Positions 17,424 through 26,930 of a stretch of 64,000 nt of DNA are shown here, in pieces. This DNA is from PALSA-1296 sp037143335 (GTDB taxonomy: Bacteria; Bacteroidota; Ignavibacteria; Palsa-1295), in NCBI GenBank assembly GCA_037143335.1, contig JBAWZA010000012.1:1-64000 (forward strand). The letters are read 5' to 3'. The first letter of the stretch is position 1, and each line of letters opens with the position of its first letter. The notes below the pieces were generated by a model. The model was not told the DNA's origin. It saw only the letters and a program-made list of their open reading frames with translations, and did not search any database. The position numbers and the translations under genes were made by a program.

Positions 17424-19558
17424 TGCCCCGTCTCTTTCCACAAAAAAGTCGCTCAAATCTATTGAAGAATCCAAAACTATTTGTGAAACAGGTATCACAA
17501 TTCTCTCCTCGTTTCGGCAGAGCTGCCTCAAGTATGGCATTCATGCTTGTTTTCTTGGTTACGACTTTCGGAATTTCTTTTGCTCAGCCTTCGAAAGATG
17601 CGCTCAAGGCCGCACGGGCAGGCTATGAATTCGAGCAGGAGAATAAATTTGCCGAAGCGTTATTCGAATATAACAAAGCCATCGCGGCTGATTCAAAATA
17701 TCCTTATCCACTTGAGCGAATCGGTGCGATGTACCAACGCTTGCGCAATTACCCGCAAGCGATTGGGTTTCTTCGGCGCGCGATTAAGTTAGATTCCAAT
17801 TTTGACGACTACAATTATTACAACCTTGCTGTCTGTTATAAAAATACACAAAAGAATGACTCCGCGGTTATCTACTTCCGAACCTTTCTCGCTCGAATGA
17901 AGCCGATATTGGCAGAGGACTCTGCGGCTATGCGCGATGCAAAGACATTGGTCACTTTTGCTGAACAGTGCGCGACGCTCCGTGCCAAAGAAAAAAATAC
18001 GGACGAGCCTATACGCATTAAGGGCGATATCAACACTGCATACGACGACTTTTCACCCGCAGTTACGGCTGATGGCAAGACGATGTACTTTACTTCACGC
18101 CGAGCTTCGACGAATGCAAAAATCTACGCCGAAACAAAGGACTACGGAGACGACATTTTTTATACTAAGCGAGAAGTAGCAGGGTGGAGCAGACCGCTTG
18201 CCTTACCACCACCAATTAATTCGAAAGATGATGAAGGTGCGATCTCGATTAGCCCCGATGGCCAGACTGTCTATTATTCACTCTGTCGCCGAGCCGATGG
18301 TTATGGTGACTGCGATCTCTATTCGTCAGATTTGAACGGGACGACATGGAGCGCACCGAAAAACTTAGGCTCTTCGATCAATTCATCTCAATGGGATGGA
18401 CAGCCGTCTGTTTCGCCAGATGGATTTACGATGTATTTTTCGAGCCGTCGGTTTGGTTCGATTGATGGCTCGGAAGATATTTGGGTTTCGTACAAAGGCA
18501 CAGATGGGGTATGGGGAAAGCCAGTTAATTTGGGAGCGCCTATAAATACCGGAGCCAGCGAACGCACCCCATACATTGCAATTGATGGCAAGACATTGTA
18601 TTTTTCATCAACAGGTCACCCTGGTTTTGGTGGGCATGATTTATTTATGAGCCGAAAAAATGCGGACGGGACATGGAGTGAGCCTATCAACCTCGGAGCG
18701 CCTATCAACTCCTCTGGCGATGATGAATTCTTAACGATACCTGCAAAAGCCGATAAAATATTTTATGCAAGTCAGCGTGAGGCATTGAAGGGAAGTTTGG
18801 ATATTTTCGAAGCGATACTCCCCAAAAATCTTCGCCCACAACCTGTCACACTCATCACAGGCAAAGTAGTTGATGCGAAAACGAAAGCACCTCTCGGCGC
18901 TAAGATAGAAGTAACTGATCTTACCAAAGACCAACTGCTCTCAGAAAGTAAATCGAATAGCGAAACCGGCGAGTTCCAAATTCCACTTTCCGAAGGAAAA
19001 AATTACGGCATTACTGCTTCGGCACTACATTACGCATTTTTCTCGAATAATTATTCCGTCCCCGACTCGGCACAATATAAAGAGATTCATTATGAAATCG
19101 CACTGACTCGCATTGATAACGAAGTGCCACTCCTGACACATGCACCGAATGATAAACCTGATACTGGAGTAAAGAATCCTCTCTCGGTTCCGACGCAAGT
19201 TACAGAGAGTCCAATCGTGATACCGCTGAATAATATCTTCTTTGATTTTAATAAGGCAACATTGAGGAATGAATCAGTTACCGAGTTGCGCCACCTCATA
19301 AAATTTCTCCAAGAGAATTCCAAACTGCATATTGAAATAGGCGGGCATACCGATAGTGTAGGAACGACGGATGTCAACCGGAAGCTCTCACAAGATAGAG
19401 CGAACTCTGTTGCGGAGTACCTTACAACGCACGGCATCCCGACAGTTCGCATTACCGCCAAAGGGTACGGTGCATCGAAGCCTGTTGCTCCGAATGATTC
19501 AGAAGAAGGTCGTCAAAAAAATCGCAGAACAGAATTCAGCATTATTAAACATTCGTAG
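17420..19558 (+). CDS. PorE-like TPR-PD40-OmpA envelope protein
   Basis: 712 residues; the ATGATG start overlaps the previous TGA. After a long basic N-region, the signal peptide is MAFMLVFLVTTFGISFAQ. Then TPR repeats (~55-160: NKFAEALFEYNKAIAAD, NYPQAIGFLRRAIKLD), PD40 propeller blades (~195-470: SPDGQTVYYSL, SPDGFTMYFSSRR, IDGKTLYFSSTG), a CNA/carboxypeptidase-like beta domain (~475-560), and an OmpA domain (~595-712: FFDFNKATLRNES, IGGHTDSVGTTDVN, RRTEF). This architecture is that of PorE, which anchors the T9SS trans-envelope complex to peptidoglycan in Bacteroidota. Assignment to the T9SS is inference, supported by four T9SS cargo proteins in the window. Confidence 0.82.
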   Translation: MMPRLFPQKSRSNLLKNPKLFVKQVSQFSPRFGRAASSMAFMLVFLVTTFGISFAQPSKDALKAARAGYEFEQENKFAEALFEYNKAIAADSKYPYPLERIGAMYQRLRNYPQAIGFLRRAIKLDSNFDDYNYYNLAVCYKNTQKNDSAVIYFRTFLARMKPILAEDSAAMRDAKTLVTFAEQCATLRAKEKNTDEPIRIKGDINTAYDDFSPAVTADGKTMYFTSRRASTNAKIYAETKDYGDDIFYTKREVAGWSRPLALPPPINSKDDEGAISISPDGQTVYYSLCRRADGYGDCDLYSSDLNGTTWSAPKNLGSSINSSQWDGQPSVSPDGFTMYFSSRRFGSIDGSEDIWVSYKGTDGVWGKPVNLGAPINTGASERTPYIAIDGKTLYFSSTGHPGFGGHDLFMSRKNADGTWSEPINLGAPINSSGDDEFLTIPAKADKIFYASQREALKGSLDIFEAILPKNLRPQPVTLITGKVVDAKTKAPLGAKIEVTDLTKDQLLSESKSNSETGEFQIPLSEGKNYGITASALHYAFFSNNYSVPDSAQYKEIHYEIALTRIDNEVPLLTHAPNDKPDTGVKNPLSVPTQVTESPIVIPLNNIFFDFNKATLRNESVTELRHLIKFLQENSKLHIEIGGHTDSVGTTDVNRKLSQDRANSVAEYLTTHGIPTVRITAKGYGASKPVAPNDSEEGRQKNRRTEFSIIKHS

Positions 19559-19569
19559 GCATCGTTGTT

Positions 19570-20160
19570 ATGGCTGGCAAGATTGGAATTTTCGGCGGAG
19601 CTTTTGACCCACCACACATTGGGCACTTGATCGAGGCAGAATTTGCGGCAGAAGAACTTGGCTTAGATAAACTCCTCTTCATTCCAACTGGCGAGCATCC
19701 GCTAAAAGCAAATGAAGTGATGTCATCAGCCCAGCACCGCTATGAGATGACAAGGCTTGCGATTGAGGGCAATCCGCCCTTTGAGCTATCAGATATTGAA
19801 ATAAAGCGCGAAGGGAAGTCATACACGATCAACACCATCGAGCAAGTGAAGAAACTCTACAATCCCGATGAATTATTTTTACTGGTCGGAATTGATAATG
19901 TAGAGATATTTACGAAGTGGCACAGAGTTGACGAAATATTAAATTCGTGTAAGGTAGTGGTACTTTCTCGAATGATCAGCGATGAATTTGTTCTCTCACC
20001 AGCAATACTTGAGAAAGTGACGATTCTCGATTCTCCGATCATCGAAGTATCTTCGACGGAAATCCGGGAGTTGCGCGCCGAAGATTTAAGCATCCGATAC
20101 CTTGTGCCGGAATCAGTTCGGGACTATATCATTGCTCAAAATCTTTACCACTCAAGCTGA
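19570..20160 (+). CDS. nadD: Nicotinate-nucleotide adenylyltransferase
   Basis: 196 residues with the nucleotidyltransferase motif GGAFDPPHIGH at ~9-19 and the C-terminal SSTEIREL motif, both diagnostic. It joins nicotinate mononucleotide and ATP to make deamido-NAD, the late step of NAD synthesis. The gene follows the PorE-like gene after 11 nt. Its last 9 nt overlap the end of mfd on the opposite strand. Alternative start ATGs nearby are absent, so the start is secure. Confidence 0.95.
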   Translation: MAGKIGIFGGAFDPPHIGHLIEAEFAAEELGLDKLLFIPTGEHPLKANEVMSSAQHRYEMTRLAIEGNPPFELSDIEIKREGKSYTINTIEQVKKLYNPDELFLLVGIDNVEIFTKWHRVDEILNSCKVVVLSRMISDEFVLSPAILEKVTILDSPIIEVSSTEIRELRAEDLSIRYLVPESVRDYIIAQNLYHSS

Positions 20161-23100
20161 AATTATTTTCTGATTTGGCTGTAGCTGCGTGAGTATCTCT
20201 TCGATTTCGCTCCATCTTTTTTTGAAATCGGTTGCAAGTAACTTTACGATGATTCGTAATTTTTTGCCTTCACTTAATAAACGAACTCTATTTGATCCGA
20301 TAGCCTCGAATCTATCAATGAGTTGAGGAAAAAACTGTTGGTAGTAATCCGATTGATCTTCCGCTGGCAAAGAAATACGGAGAGTACGAGTTGCTTCTTC
20401 GAACAGAACGCTTCTGAATCCCAGCGTCTGAGCAAGAAAACGGATGTGTGCAATTGCCCCTAAATTTGTTGTCTCCTCAGGAATAGCACCGAACCGGTCT
20501 TGGAGCTCCTTGTAGATATCCTCGATCTGTTGTTTTGAGGTTGCAGAGGCAAAACGTTGGTAAAAACCAAATCGCTCGGAATCATCTTCGACATAGTGTT
20601 CAGGGATGAGAGCATCAACTCCAAGTGAGATTGTTGTTCCGTCTGACTCGGTCGTTTTTTTCCGGATGAAGGCATTTCGTGAAGAATTGAGTGGTTGATC
20701 TTTGAATAAATCCTTAAATTCCTCCTCTTTCAATTCATCAACAGCTTCAGCCAATGTTTTTTGGAAAAGTTCGAACCCGATTTCATTAATAAAACCAGAT
20801 TGCTCGGCGCCGAGTAAATTACCTGCTCCTCGAATCTCGAGATCGCGCATCGCAAGCTGGAATCCAGCTCCCAACTCAGAGAATTCCTCCATTGCCTCTA
20901 AGCGGCGTAGAGCGTCTTTCGATAATTGTTTGATTGGAGGGGTGACAAGGTAACAGTATGCCTGCTCATTGGATCTGCCGACTCTGCCGCGAAGTTGATA
21001 GAGTTCTGCCAATCCAAAATTATTCGCTCGATTGATGATAATTGTATTTGCGTTCGGCACGTCAAGCCCCGATTCAACGATTTTGGTTGCACACAGTATG
21101 TCAATTTTGCGCTCCAGAAAATCGCGCATGACTTTTTCAATTGCAGTCGGGCTGAGCTGTCCGTGAACGATACCCGTTCGTGCTCTTGGCGCAAGTTCTC
21201 GAAGGCGAAGCGCGAATATTTCAATATCCATCACCTTGTCGTTGATTGCATAGATCTGTCCGCCTCGTTCCATTTCGCGTGCGATTGCTTTTCTGATGGT
21301 GTCAGTGTTGAACTCGGTGAGTATCTCGGTGATAATCGGTAAGCGATTCTTCGGCGGAGTTTCGATCACTGATAAATCTCTCGCCCCGAGCAATGAGAAA
21401 TTAAGCGTGCGAGGTATTGGAGTCGCAGTAAGAGTGAGGGTATCTACCGTTGCACGAAGCTCGCGAAGTTTTTCTTTTGCGCCAACTCCGAAGCGGTGTT
21501 CTTCGTCAATGATGAGCAAACCAAGATCTTTGAATAAGACATCTTTCGAAAGAATACGGTGTGTGCCGATGAGCACATCTATTTTACCTTCCCCAAGTTT
21601 TACAAGTGTTTCTTTTTGTAATGCTCCTGTCTTGAACCTTGATATTGATGAAACCGAGACTCCGAATCTCTCGAGCCTATCTTTGAATGATCGCTCGTGT
21701 TGTTCGGCAAGAATCGTTGTCGGTACCAACACTGCAACTTGCTTCTTATCTAAGGTTGCCTTCATCGCGGCGCGCATTGCTATCTCAGTCTTGCCGTAGC
21801 CAACGTCACCGCAGATCAGTCTGTCCATCGGTGCGCCAGATTCCATATCTCGCTTCAAATCATCGGTCGCTTTTGCTTGGTCAGGAGTGTCTTCGTAAAG
21901 AAATGCAGCTTCCATCTCGCGTTGGATGATGTCATCTTTCGAGAAGACGAATCCCTCCATTTTTTTCCGTTTGGAATAAATGGTAATTAGATTCCGTGCA
22001 ATGTCCTTAAGCCTGCGTTTTGTTTTCTCTTTTGTTCGTTGCCACTCCGCTGAGCCAAGTTTGGATAATTTTATACTTTCGGTATCCACTTCCGTTGCCG
22101 AGTAGCGCGATAATTTTGTGATGTAGTCCAGATTCACAAACAAGATGTCGTTATCGCGGTAATTCAATCGCACAACTTCTTGTTTCGCTCCGCGAACATC
22201 AATGGTATCAAGTCCCATAAACTTACCAATACCTTTATCCTCATGCACTAAAAGGTCGCCACGCTTTAAGGTGCGCAATTCTCGGAGTGAAATTCCTTTT
22301 GTCCGCGATGCACGTTTCGTGCTCGCTGCCCCACGATCTCGACGACGACCGAATAGTTTGTGCTCGGTCAAAATTATCACCTGTGCGCTTGGCGGTAAGA
22401 GAAAGCCATGAGCTAGTGCTGGTATAACGTATTGAATGGAGCCTTTCCGTACTGTTGGAGTGGAATCAAATTCAAACGAACGGCTTTCGATTTCTTCTTC
22501 GGATATTTCTTTATCCTTTGTTAGCAAGTCCTCCATTCGGGACATTAACTCTTTTGTTTCCGAGAGAATGATTACGTGATTCTCGTTTTTTACGAATTGT
22601 TCAATCTCTTGCCGAATGACTTTCAGGTTTGCATTGTAACTGGGTTGTCGCTTCGCTTCAAAGTCAATGAAAGGCATTTCGGAATTCGGAAAGTTCGTTA
22701 CATGAAACGCCGTTAATTCATCGAGTTTAGCACCTATAACGGATTGTGATTCTTCAAAAATCGGTTGGATAAGTTCAGGCTCAAACTGGACAACGATCGA
22801 GTCTTTATCAAAATAATCTAACAACTGAGAATCACGAATGATATAATCAGACTCAAGCGCATTCGGTACTAGCGATAGCTCCTGTCGATGTGCGATAGAG
22901 CGTTGGCTGATCGAGTCAAACTCACGAATAGACTCGATGGTATCGCCAAAGAATTCGATCCGAAATGGTACAGAATCAGTGTACGGAAAAACATCGATAA
23001 TCCCTCCGCGCGTTGCGAAATCTCCTGATGTCTCAACAAAACTCTTATCATCGAAGCGGTGCTCGCGCAACCACAACATAAAGTAATCATAGCCGATGGT

Positions 23101-23565
23101 TTCACCAACTTTGAGTGTGAGTGTTTCTTTCGCGAGCGTTGAAGCTTGGGGAAGAGGAATCAAAAGCGTCTCGGCATCAGCCAAAATAATTTTTGGTGAT
23201 TTGCTCTGAGTTAGTCTTTCGATGGCTTCAAGAATTTGTGAGTCATTATCAGAGAATGTTGTTTTCTTATGAAGCTCCTGCTTGATGCTGGATTGATGTG
23301 CGACAGTTGAAAAGAGAACTAAATTATCCTCCCCTAATAATTTTGCCAGGTCATCGAATGCGCGTTCAGCGGACTTAGCATCCACAAAAATAAGAGAAAG
23401 TTGACGCTTGGACTCGATAAATAAATTTGCGAATACAAACATATCCAGCGACGCGGGCAAGCCAGAGAGGTTGTAGATTTTTCCAGTATCCAACGCATTC
23501 CGAATCTCTCGCAGTGGTGGAAAAGAACCGATAGATTGGAGAAGAGATTTATATAATGGGGTCAT
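20152..23565 (-). CDS. mfd: Transcription-repair coupling factor Mfd
   Basis: 1137 residues, in the family range. The N-terminal third is the UvrB-like homology module (for example TRGGIIDVFP and FGDTIESIREFD). Then comes the RNA-polymerase-interacting CarD-like domain (RTLKRGDLLVHEDKGIGKFMGL) and the RecG-like translocase: Walker A GDVGYGKTEIAM, DEEHRFGV box, TATPIPRTL and QLRGRVGRS. The TRCF C-terminal domain closes the protein. Mfd removes RNA polymerase stalled at lesions and recruits UvrA. The stop of this gene and that of nadD overlap tail to tail. A membrane-protein gene ends 116 nt upstream, with an internal hairpin in the gap. Confidence 0.97.
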   Translation of the reverse strand: MTPLYKSLLQSIGSFPPLREIRNALDTGKIYNLSGLPASLDMFVFANLFIESKRQLSLIFVDAKSAERAFDDLAKLLGEDNLVLFSTVAHQSSIKQELHKKTTFSDNDSQILEAIERLTQSKSPKIILADAETLLIPLPQASTLAKETLTLKVGETIGYDYFMLWLREHRFDDKSFVETSGDFATRGGIIDVFPYTDSVPFRIEFFGDTIESIREFDSISQRSIAHRQELSLVPNALESDYIIRDSQLLDYFDKDSIVVQFEPELIQPIFEESQSVIGAKLDELTAFHVTNFPNSEMPFIDFEAKRQPSYNANLKVIRQEIEQFVKNENHVIILSETKELMSRMEDLLTKDKEISEEEIESRSFEFDSTPTVRKGSIQYVIPALAHGFLLPPSAQVIILTEHKLFGRRRDRGAASTKRASRTKGISLRELRTLKRGDLLVHEDKGIGKFMGLDTIDVRGAKQEVVRLNYRDNDILFVNLDYITKLSRYSATEVDTESIKLSKLGSAEWQRTKEKTKRRLKDIARNLITIYSKRKKMEGFVFSKDDIIQREMEAAFLYEDTPDQAKATDDLKRDMESGAPMDRLICGDVGYGKTEIAMRAAMKATLDKKQVAVLVPTTILAEQHERSFKDRLERFGVSVSSISRFKTGALQKETLVKLGEGKIDVLIGTHRILSKDVLFKDLGLLIIDEEHRFGVGAKEKLRELRATVDTLTLTATPIPRTLNFSLLGARDLSVIETPPKNRLPIITEILTEFNTDTIRKAIAREMERGGQIYAINDKVMDIEIFALRLRELAPRARTGIVHGQLSPTAIEKVMRDFLERKIDILCATKIVESGLDVPNANTIIINRANNFGLAELYQLRGRVGRSNEQAYCYLVTPPIKQLSKDALRRLEAMEEFSELGAGFQLAMRDLEIRGAGNLLGAEQSGFINEIGFELFQKTLAEAVDELKEEEFKDLFKDQPLNSSRNAFIRKKTTESDGTTISLGVDALIPEHYVEDDSERFGFYQRFASATSKQQIEDIYKELQDRFGAIPEETTNLGAIAHIRFLAQTLGFRSVLFEEATRTLRISLPAEDQSDYYQQFFPQLIDRFEAIGSNRVRLLSEGKKLRIIVKLLATDFKKRWSEIEEILTQLQPNQKIISA

Positions 23566-23595
23566 ATTTTATAGAAAGCACGAAACGCCCAAAAG

Positions 23596-23625
23596 GCACG
23601 GGCGGATAAAAAAATCCTCCCGTGC
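23596..23625. repeat. Imperfect inverted repeat between two minus-strand genes
   Basis: GCACGGG and CCCGTGC flank an inner GGAT/ATCC stem with an A7 loop (one unpaired C/T in between). It lies in the gap between the membrane-protein gene (ends 23682) and mfd (starts 23565). In minus-strand RNA the loop is U-rich; there is no strong T run after it, so it may attenuate, protect an RNA end, or be a small repeat. Confidence 0.4.
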
Positions 23626-23681
23626 ACTTGTGGGTACAGCCCCCTAAACAGTTTGTCGGCGGACTAAAATCCTCTGGAAAA

Positions 23682-24851
23682 TTATTGTCCTTCTGGAAGG
23701 AGTGAACTGGTGTTGATCGTTTCTTCAGGTGGATAGTCGAGCGATCCCTCCTTCCGAGTCCTGAGGTCGTAGTAAAATGTTGTTGTGAAAACATCCCATA
23801 GCGACGCGAAGATTGAACCAGAGATCAAACCAAAAATCAGGTACTTAAGAATGGTGCTATCTAAAATAGCTAAAGCATTAGTGAGGCTGAGCTTGTCGTT
23901 GAGATAATCCACAATCCAATTGAAATTATCTGCCGCTATCAAATTTATCGGTAGCTGTCCAATTGTTTCTAAAATATAAACCAACAGCGTGGCTACAATT
24001 GCATAGCCGACTATTCTCCAGAAATTTCCGACTGATAATCCGAAACTTCTGTTGAGTCCCTCTAAGGGGCCAAGTTCCTCACTTACCAGTGCTATCCCAC
24101 GGAATAGAAGTCGTACAGCTGAAATCAAAACTAGTCCAAAGCAGGGTAACAGCAACAATACTATGAGAAGAGGAGAAATCAAAAGTGAGAGTCCAACAAC
24201 TAAGCCAAGCACTGTGCAAAGAGAAAGCACGAAGATAATGTCTTGAGTAATCAACAACCACATGTATTTCGAGAGCGATTTTTTAAGTATTTCACTCAAT
24301 TTCGCAGAACGCTCCTCGTATGCACGAGAGCTCAGATCAAAAATGGCACCTCGAAGTGCGTAAATGCCAAGAATGAGTAGTACGAAACCAATACCTACGA
24401 TGATAAGACTCGACATGAGTTTTGAAAATAGCCAATCCCAAATAGTCTTACCCGAGTGCGAGGTGAATTTTTGGTTGATCTGCTCAAGTCTATTTTTGAT
24501 TAACAATTGTCCCGAATCCGGGTAGCGATTTGCTGCAGTCTTTCGCGCTGAGTCAATCGCGGTGAACACCTCGCTATAGAGGAGGCGATATATTGATAAG
24601 CTCGACCCCCGAGTGGAGTCCAAAAGAAAATAATCTTTGATGAGCGTTGGTGTCGTTGGATCGGTGACTGTCATTTCATGAACCCTATCCCGAACGTCGC
24701 TAATAAGGTTCGATGCACCAAAATACATGACTACTTCGCCGGGGATAGTAAAAATCGCGTAGAGAAGAGCAACTTGCCAAAATATTTTCTTAATGATGCG
24801 AGCAGACTCCGTAAACAAGCCGCCTAACTCAAGTTCTCTCGATGGTATCAT
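23682..24851 (-). CDS. Multi-pass membrane protein of unknown function
   Basis: 389 residues with about six hydrophobic segments: near ~24-46 (WQVALLYAIFTIPGEVVMYF), ~145-170, two long ones at ~195-250, ~285-305 and ~345-365. The end has TFYYDLRTRKEG, a tail seen in several uncharacterised membrane proteins annotated as DUF975-like or as the membrane domain of glycerophosphoryl diester phosphodiesterases; no phosphodiesterase catalytic domain is present. The segment between the first two membrane regions is hydrophilic and probably outside or inside as one large loop. It lies 48 nt downstream of ligA and upstream of mfd on the same strand. Function unknown. Confidence 0.6.
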   Translation of the reverse strand: MIPSRELELGGLFTESARIIKKIFWQVALLYAIFTIPGEVVMYFGASNLISDVRDRVHEMTVTDPTTPTLIKDYFLLDSTRGSSLSIYRLLYSEVFTAIDSARKTAANRYPDSGQLLIKNRLEQINQKFTSHSGKTIWDWLFSKLMSSLIIVGIGFVLLILGIYALRGAIFDLSSRAYEERSAKLSEILKKSLSKYMWLLITQDIIFVLSLCTVLGLVVGLSLLISPLLIVLLLLPCFGLVLISAVRLLFRGIALVSEELGPLEGLNRSFGLSVGNFWRIVGYAIVATLLVYILETIGQLPINLIAADNFNWIVDYLNDKLSLTNALAILDSTILKYLIFGLISGSIFASLWDVFTTTFYYDLRTRKEGSLDYPPEETINTSSLLPEGQ

Positions 24852-24899
24852 GGTTGTCTAAGTGCGATGAAGATAACGCTGAATGTTGTTTCCTTTTGC

Positions 24900-26927
24900 T
24901 TAGAGTTGCGCTAAATATTCTTCTTCGGTTAACACTTTTATTCCAAGTTCATTCGCTTTATCTAACTTGGAACCAGCCTCTGTTCCGGCGATCACATAGT
25001 CGGTCTTTTTGCTAACTGAGCCTGATGCTTTACCACCGCGAAGTTCGATCTGTGCTTTCGCTTCTTCACGTGTTAATTTTGATAGTGTACCAGTGAGAAC
25101 GAAAATTTTTCCAGCAAAAAATGTAGATGCGATTTTCTTCTGCGCAGGTGCGACGCTATGAACGGGAAGTCCGGCTGCTCGAAGGCGTTCGATGATGGAA
25201 ATATGTTTTGAATTTCGAAAAAAGTGGAAAACGCTTGAAGCGATTTCTGGTCCAATAGACTCCACATCATCAATCGCTTCCAACGATGCTTGAGAGAGAG
25301 TGTCAATTGAACCGAATGCGCGAATCAACGTCTTTGCAATGTTTGTGCCGACGTGACGAATTCCTAGACCAAAGAGCAAACGCTCCGGTGGCTGAAGTTT
25401 GGATTGGGTTATTCCGACAAATAAATTCTCCAATTTCCTTTCGCCCATTCGTTCTAATGCGAGCAAGGCTTCGCGCTTCGTCTCGAGTTCATAAATTGTA
25501 TCGATGGTTGTCAGCACTCCTGCATTTACGAATTGCTCCACTGATTGCTCACCGAGTCCGGCAATGTCCATCGCACCACGAGCAGCGAAATGAGTAATCC
25601 TTGCTACGACTTGTGGAGGGCATTCGGGATTTTCGCAGTACCAACTCACTTCGCCTTCAGGACGTACAAGGGGAGTCTTACATGCAGGACAATGAGAGGG
25701 GTAAACAAACGACTTCGAGTTTGTTGGTCTGAGCGACAAATCAACTCCTACAACTTTTGGAATGACTTCACCGCCACGTTCGATGATTACGGTATCACCG
25801 ATTCTAAAATCATGACGCTCAATTTCATCGGCATTATGGAGCGTAGCGCGGCGAATTGTAATGCCCGTAAGAGGCACAGGTTTGAGTTCTGCAACAGGTG
25901 TGATCGTCCCCATCCTTCCGACTTGCAGAGTGATGCCTTCTAAAATTGTTCTTGCTTGGCGCGCTTCGAATTTATACGCAATTGCCCAACGCGGAGATTT
26001 GGCAACGTTACCGAGTGCTGATTGCTCAGCCAACGAATTGACTTTTATGACTGCACCATCAATTTCAAAAGGCAAGTTGTCTCTATTGTCTTGCCACTCA
26101 TTCACGAATGCCATGATTTCATCAATCGTCTGGACGTGGCGGGTATATTGCGAAATTGGAAAGCCAAGTTCTTGAAGTGCATGGAGTCGAGAAGTCTGAC
26201 TCGGGAAATCGGAGTCACCTCCGCCAAGAAGTTGAAGTTGGTATGCTGTAAAATTGAGCGGTCGTTTCGCGACCTCTTTAGCATCCAATGTTTTTAATGT
26301 TCCAGCTGTGGAATTGCGAGGATTTGCAAACGGCGGATCACCAAGCTCCTCGCGCTCGGTGTTCATCTTGCGAAAACCTTCGAGATCCATAAACACTTCA
26401 CCTCGCACCTCGAATCGTTGTTTCATCAGGGGGCTATTTCCTCGGAGTACTAAGGGAATAGACCTAATTGTCCGCACATTCGCTGTGACATCATCACCTG
26501 TTGTGCCATCTCCACGAGTTGCACCGCGAATGAGCCGACCATTTTCGTAAGTGAGACTCATGGCTACTCCATCGAACTTTAATTCGCAGGTATAGCCATC
26601 ATTCGGAGCATGTCCGAGATTGTCGATGATGCGTCGCTCGAAGTCGAGTACTTCGTCCTTGTTATAAGTGTTCGCAAGCGAGAGCATCGGCACTTCATGT
26701 TTTGCCGCAGGGAATAATTTTGTAGGCTCCCCTGAAACTCGCATTGTCGGCGAGTCAGGTGATTGGAATTCAGGAGACTTCTCTTCTAAATCCTTTAGCT
26801 CCGCCATCATTACGTCATACTCTTTATCGCTCAATGATGGCATAGCAAGGACGTAGTATTTATAGTCGTGCTCGTAAATATCCTTTCGCAAGGACTCAAT
26901 TCGTTCGAGTATAGACTTCTCACTCAT
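24900..26927 (-). CDS. ligA: NAD-dependent DNA ligase
   Basis: 675 residues. The N-terminal Ia domain binds NAD. The adenylation domain has the catalytic lysine K117 in CELKFDGVAMSL. An OB fold and a four-cysteine zinc finger follow (CPAC and CENPEC, ~410-430), then helix-hairpin-helix repeats and a C-terminal BRCT domain (FAGKIFVLTGTLSKLTREEA). It seals nicks during replication and repair, making AMP and nicotinamide mononucleotide. The start lies 3 nt after the stop of the rodZ-like gene, so they are co-transcribed. Nothing odd seen. Confidence 0.97.
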   Translation of the reverse strand: MSEKSILERIESLRKDIYEHDYKYYVLAMPSLSDKEYDVMMAELKDLEEKSPEFQSPDSPTMRVSGEPTKLFPAAKHEVPMLSLANTYNKDEVLDFERRIIDNLGHAPNDGYTCELKFDGVAMSLTYENGRLIRGATRGDGTTGDDVTANVRTIRSIPLVLRGNSPLMKQRFEVRGEVFMDLEGFRKMNTEREELGDPPFANPRNSTAGTLKTLDAKEVAKRPLNFTAYQLQLLGGGDSDFPSQTSRLHALQELGFPISQYTRHVQTIDEIMAFVNEWQDNRDNLPFEIDGAVIKVNSLAEQSALGNVAKSPRWAIAYKFEARQARTILEGITLQVGRMGTITPVAELKPVPLTGITIRRATLHNADEIERHDFRIGDTVIIERGGEVIPKVVGVDLSLRPTNSKSFVYPSHCPACKTPLVRPEGEVSWYCENPECPPQVVARITHFAARGAMDIAGLGEQSVEQFVNAGVLTTIDTIYELETKREALLALERMGERKLENLFVGITQSKLQPPERLLFGLGIRHVGTNIAKTLIRAFGSIDTLSQASLEAIDDVESIGPEIASSVFHFFRNSKHISIIERLRAAGLPVHSVAPAQKKIASTFFAGKIFVLTGTLSKLTREEAKAQIELRGGKASGSVSKKTDYVIAGTEAGSKLDKANELGIKVLTEEEYLAQL

Positions 26928-26930
26928 AGG

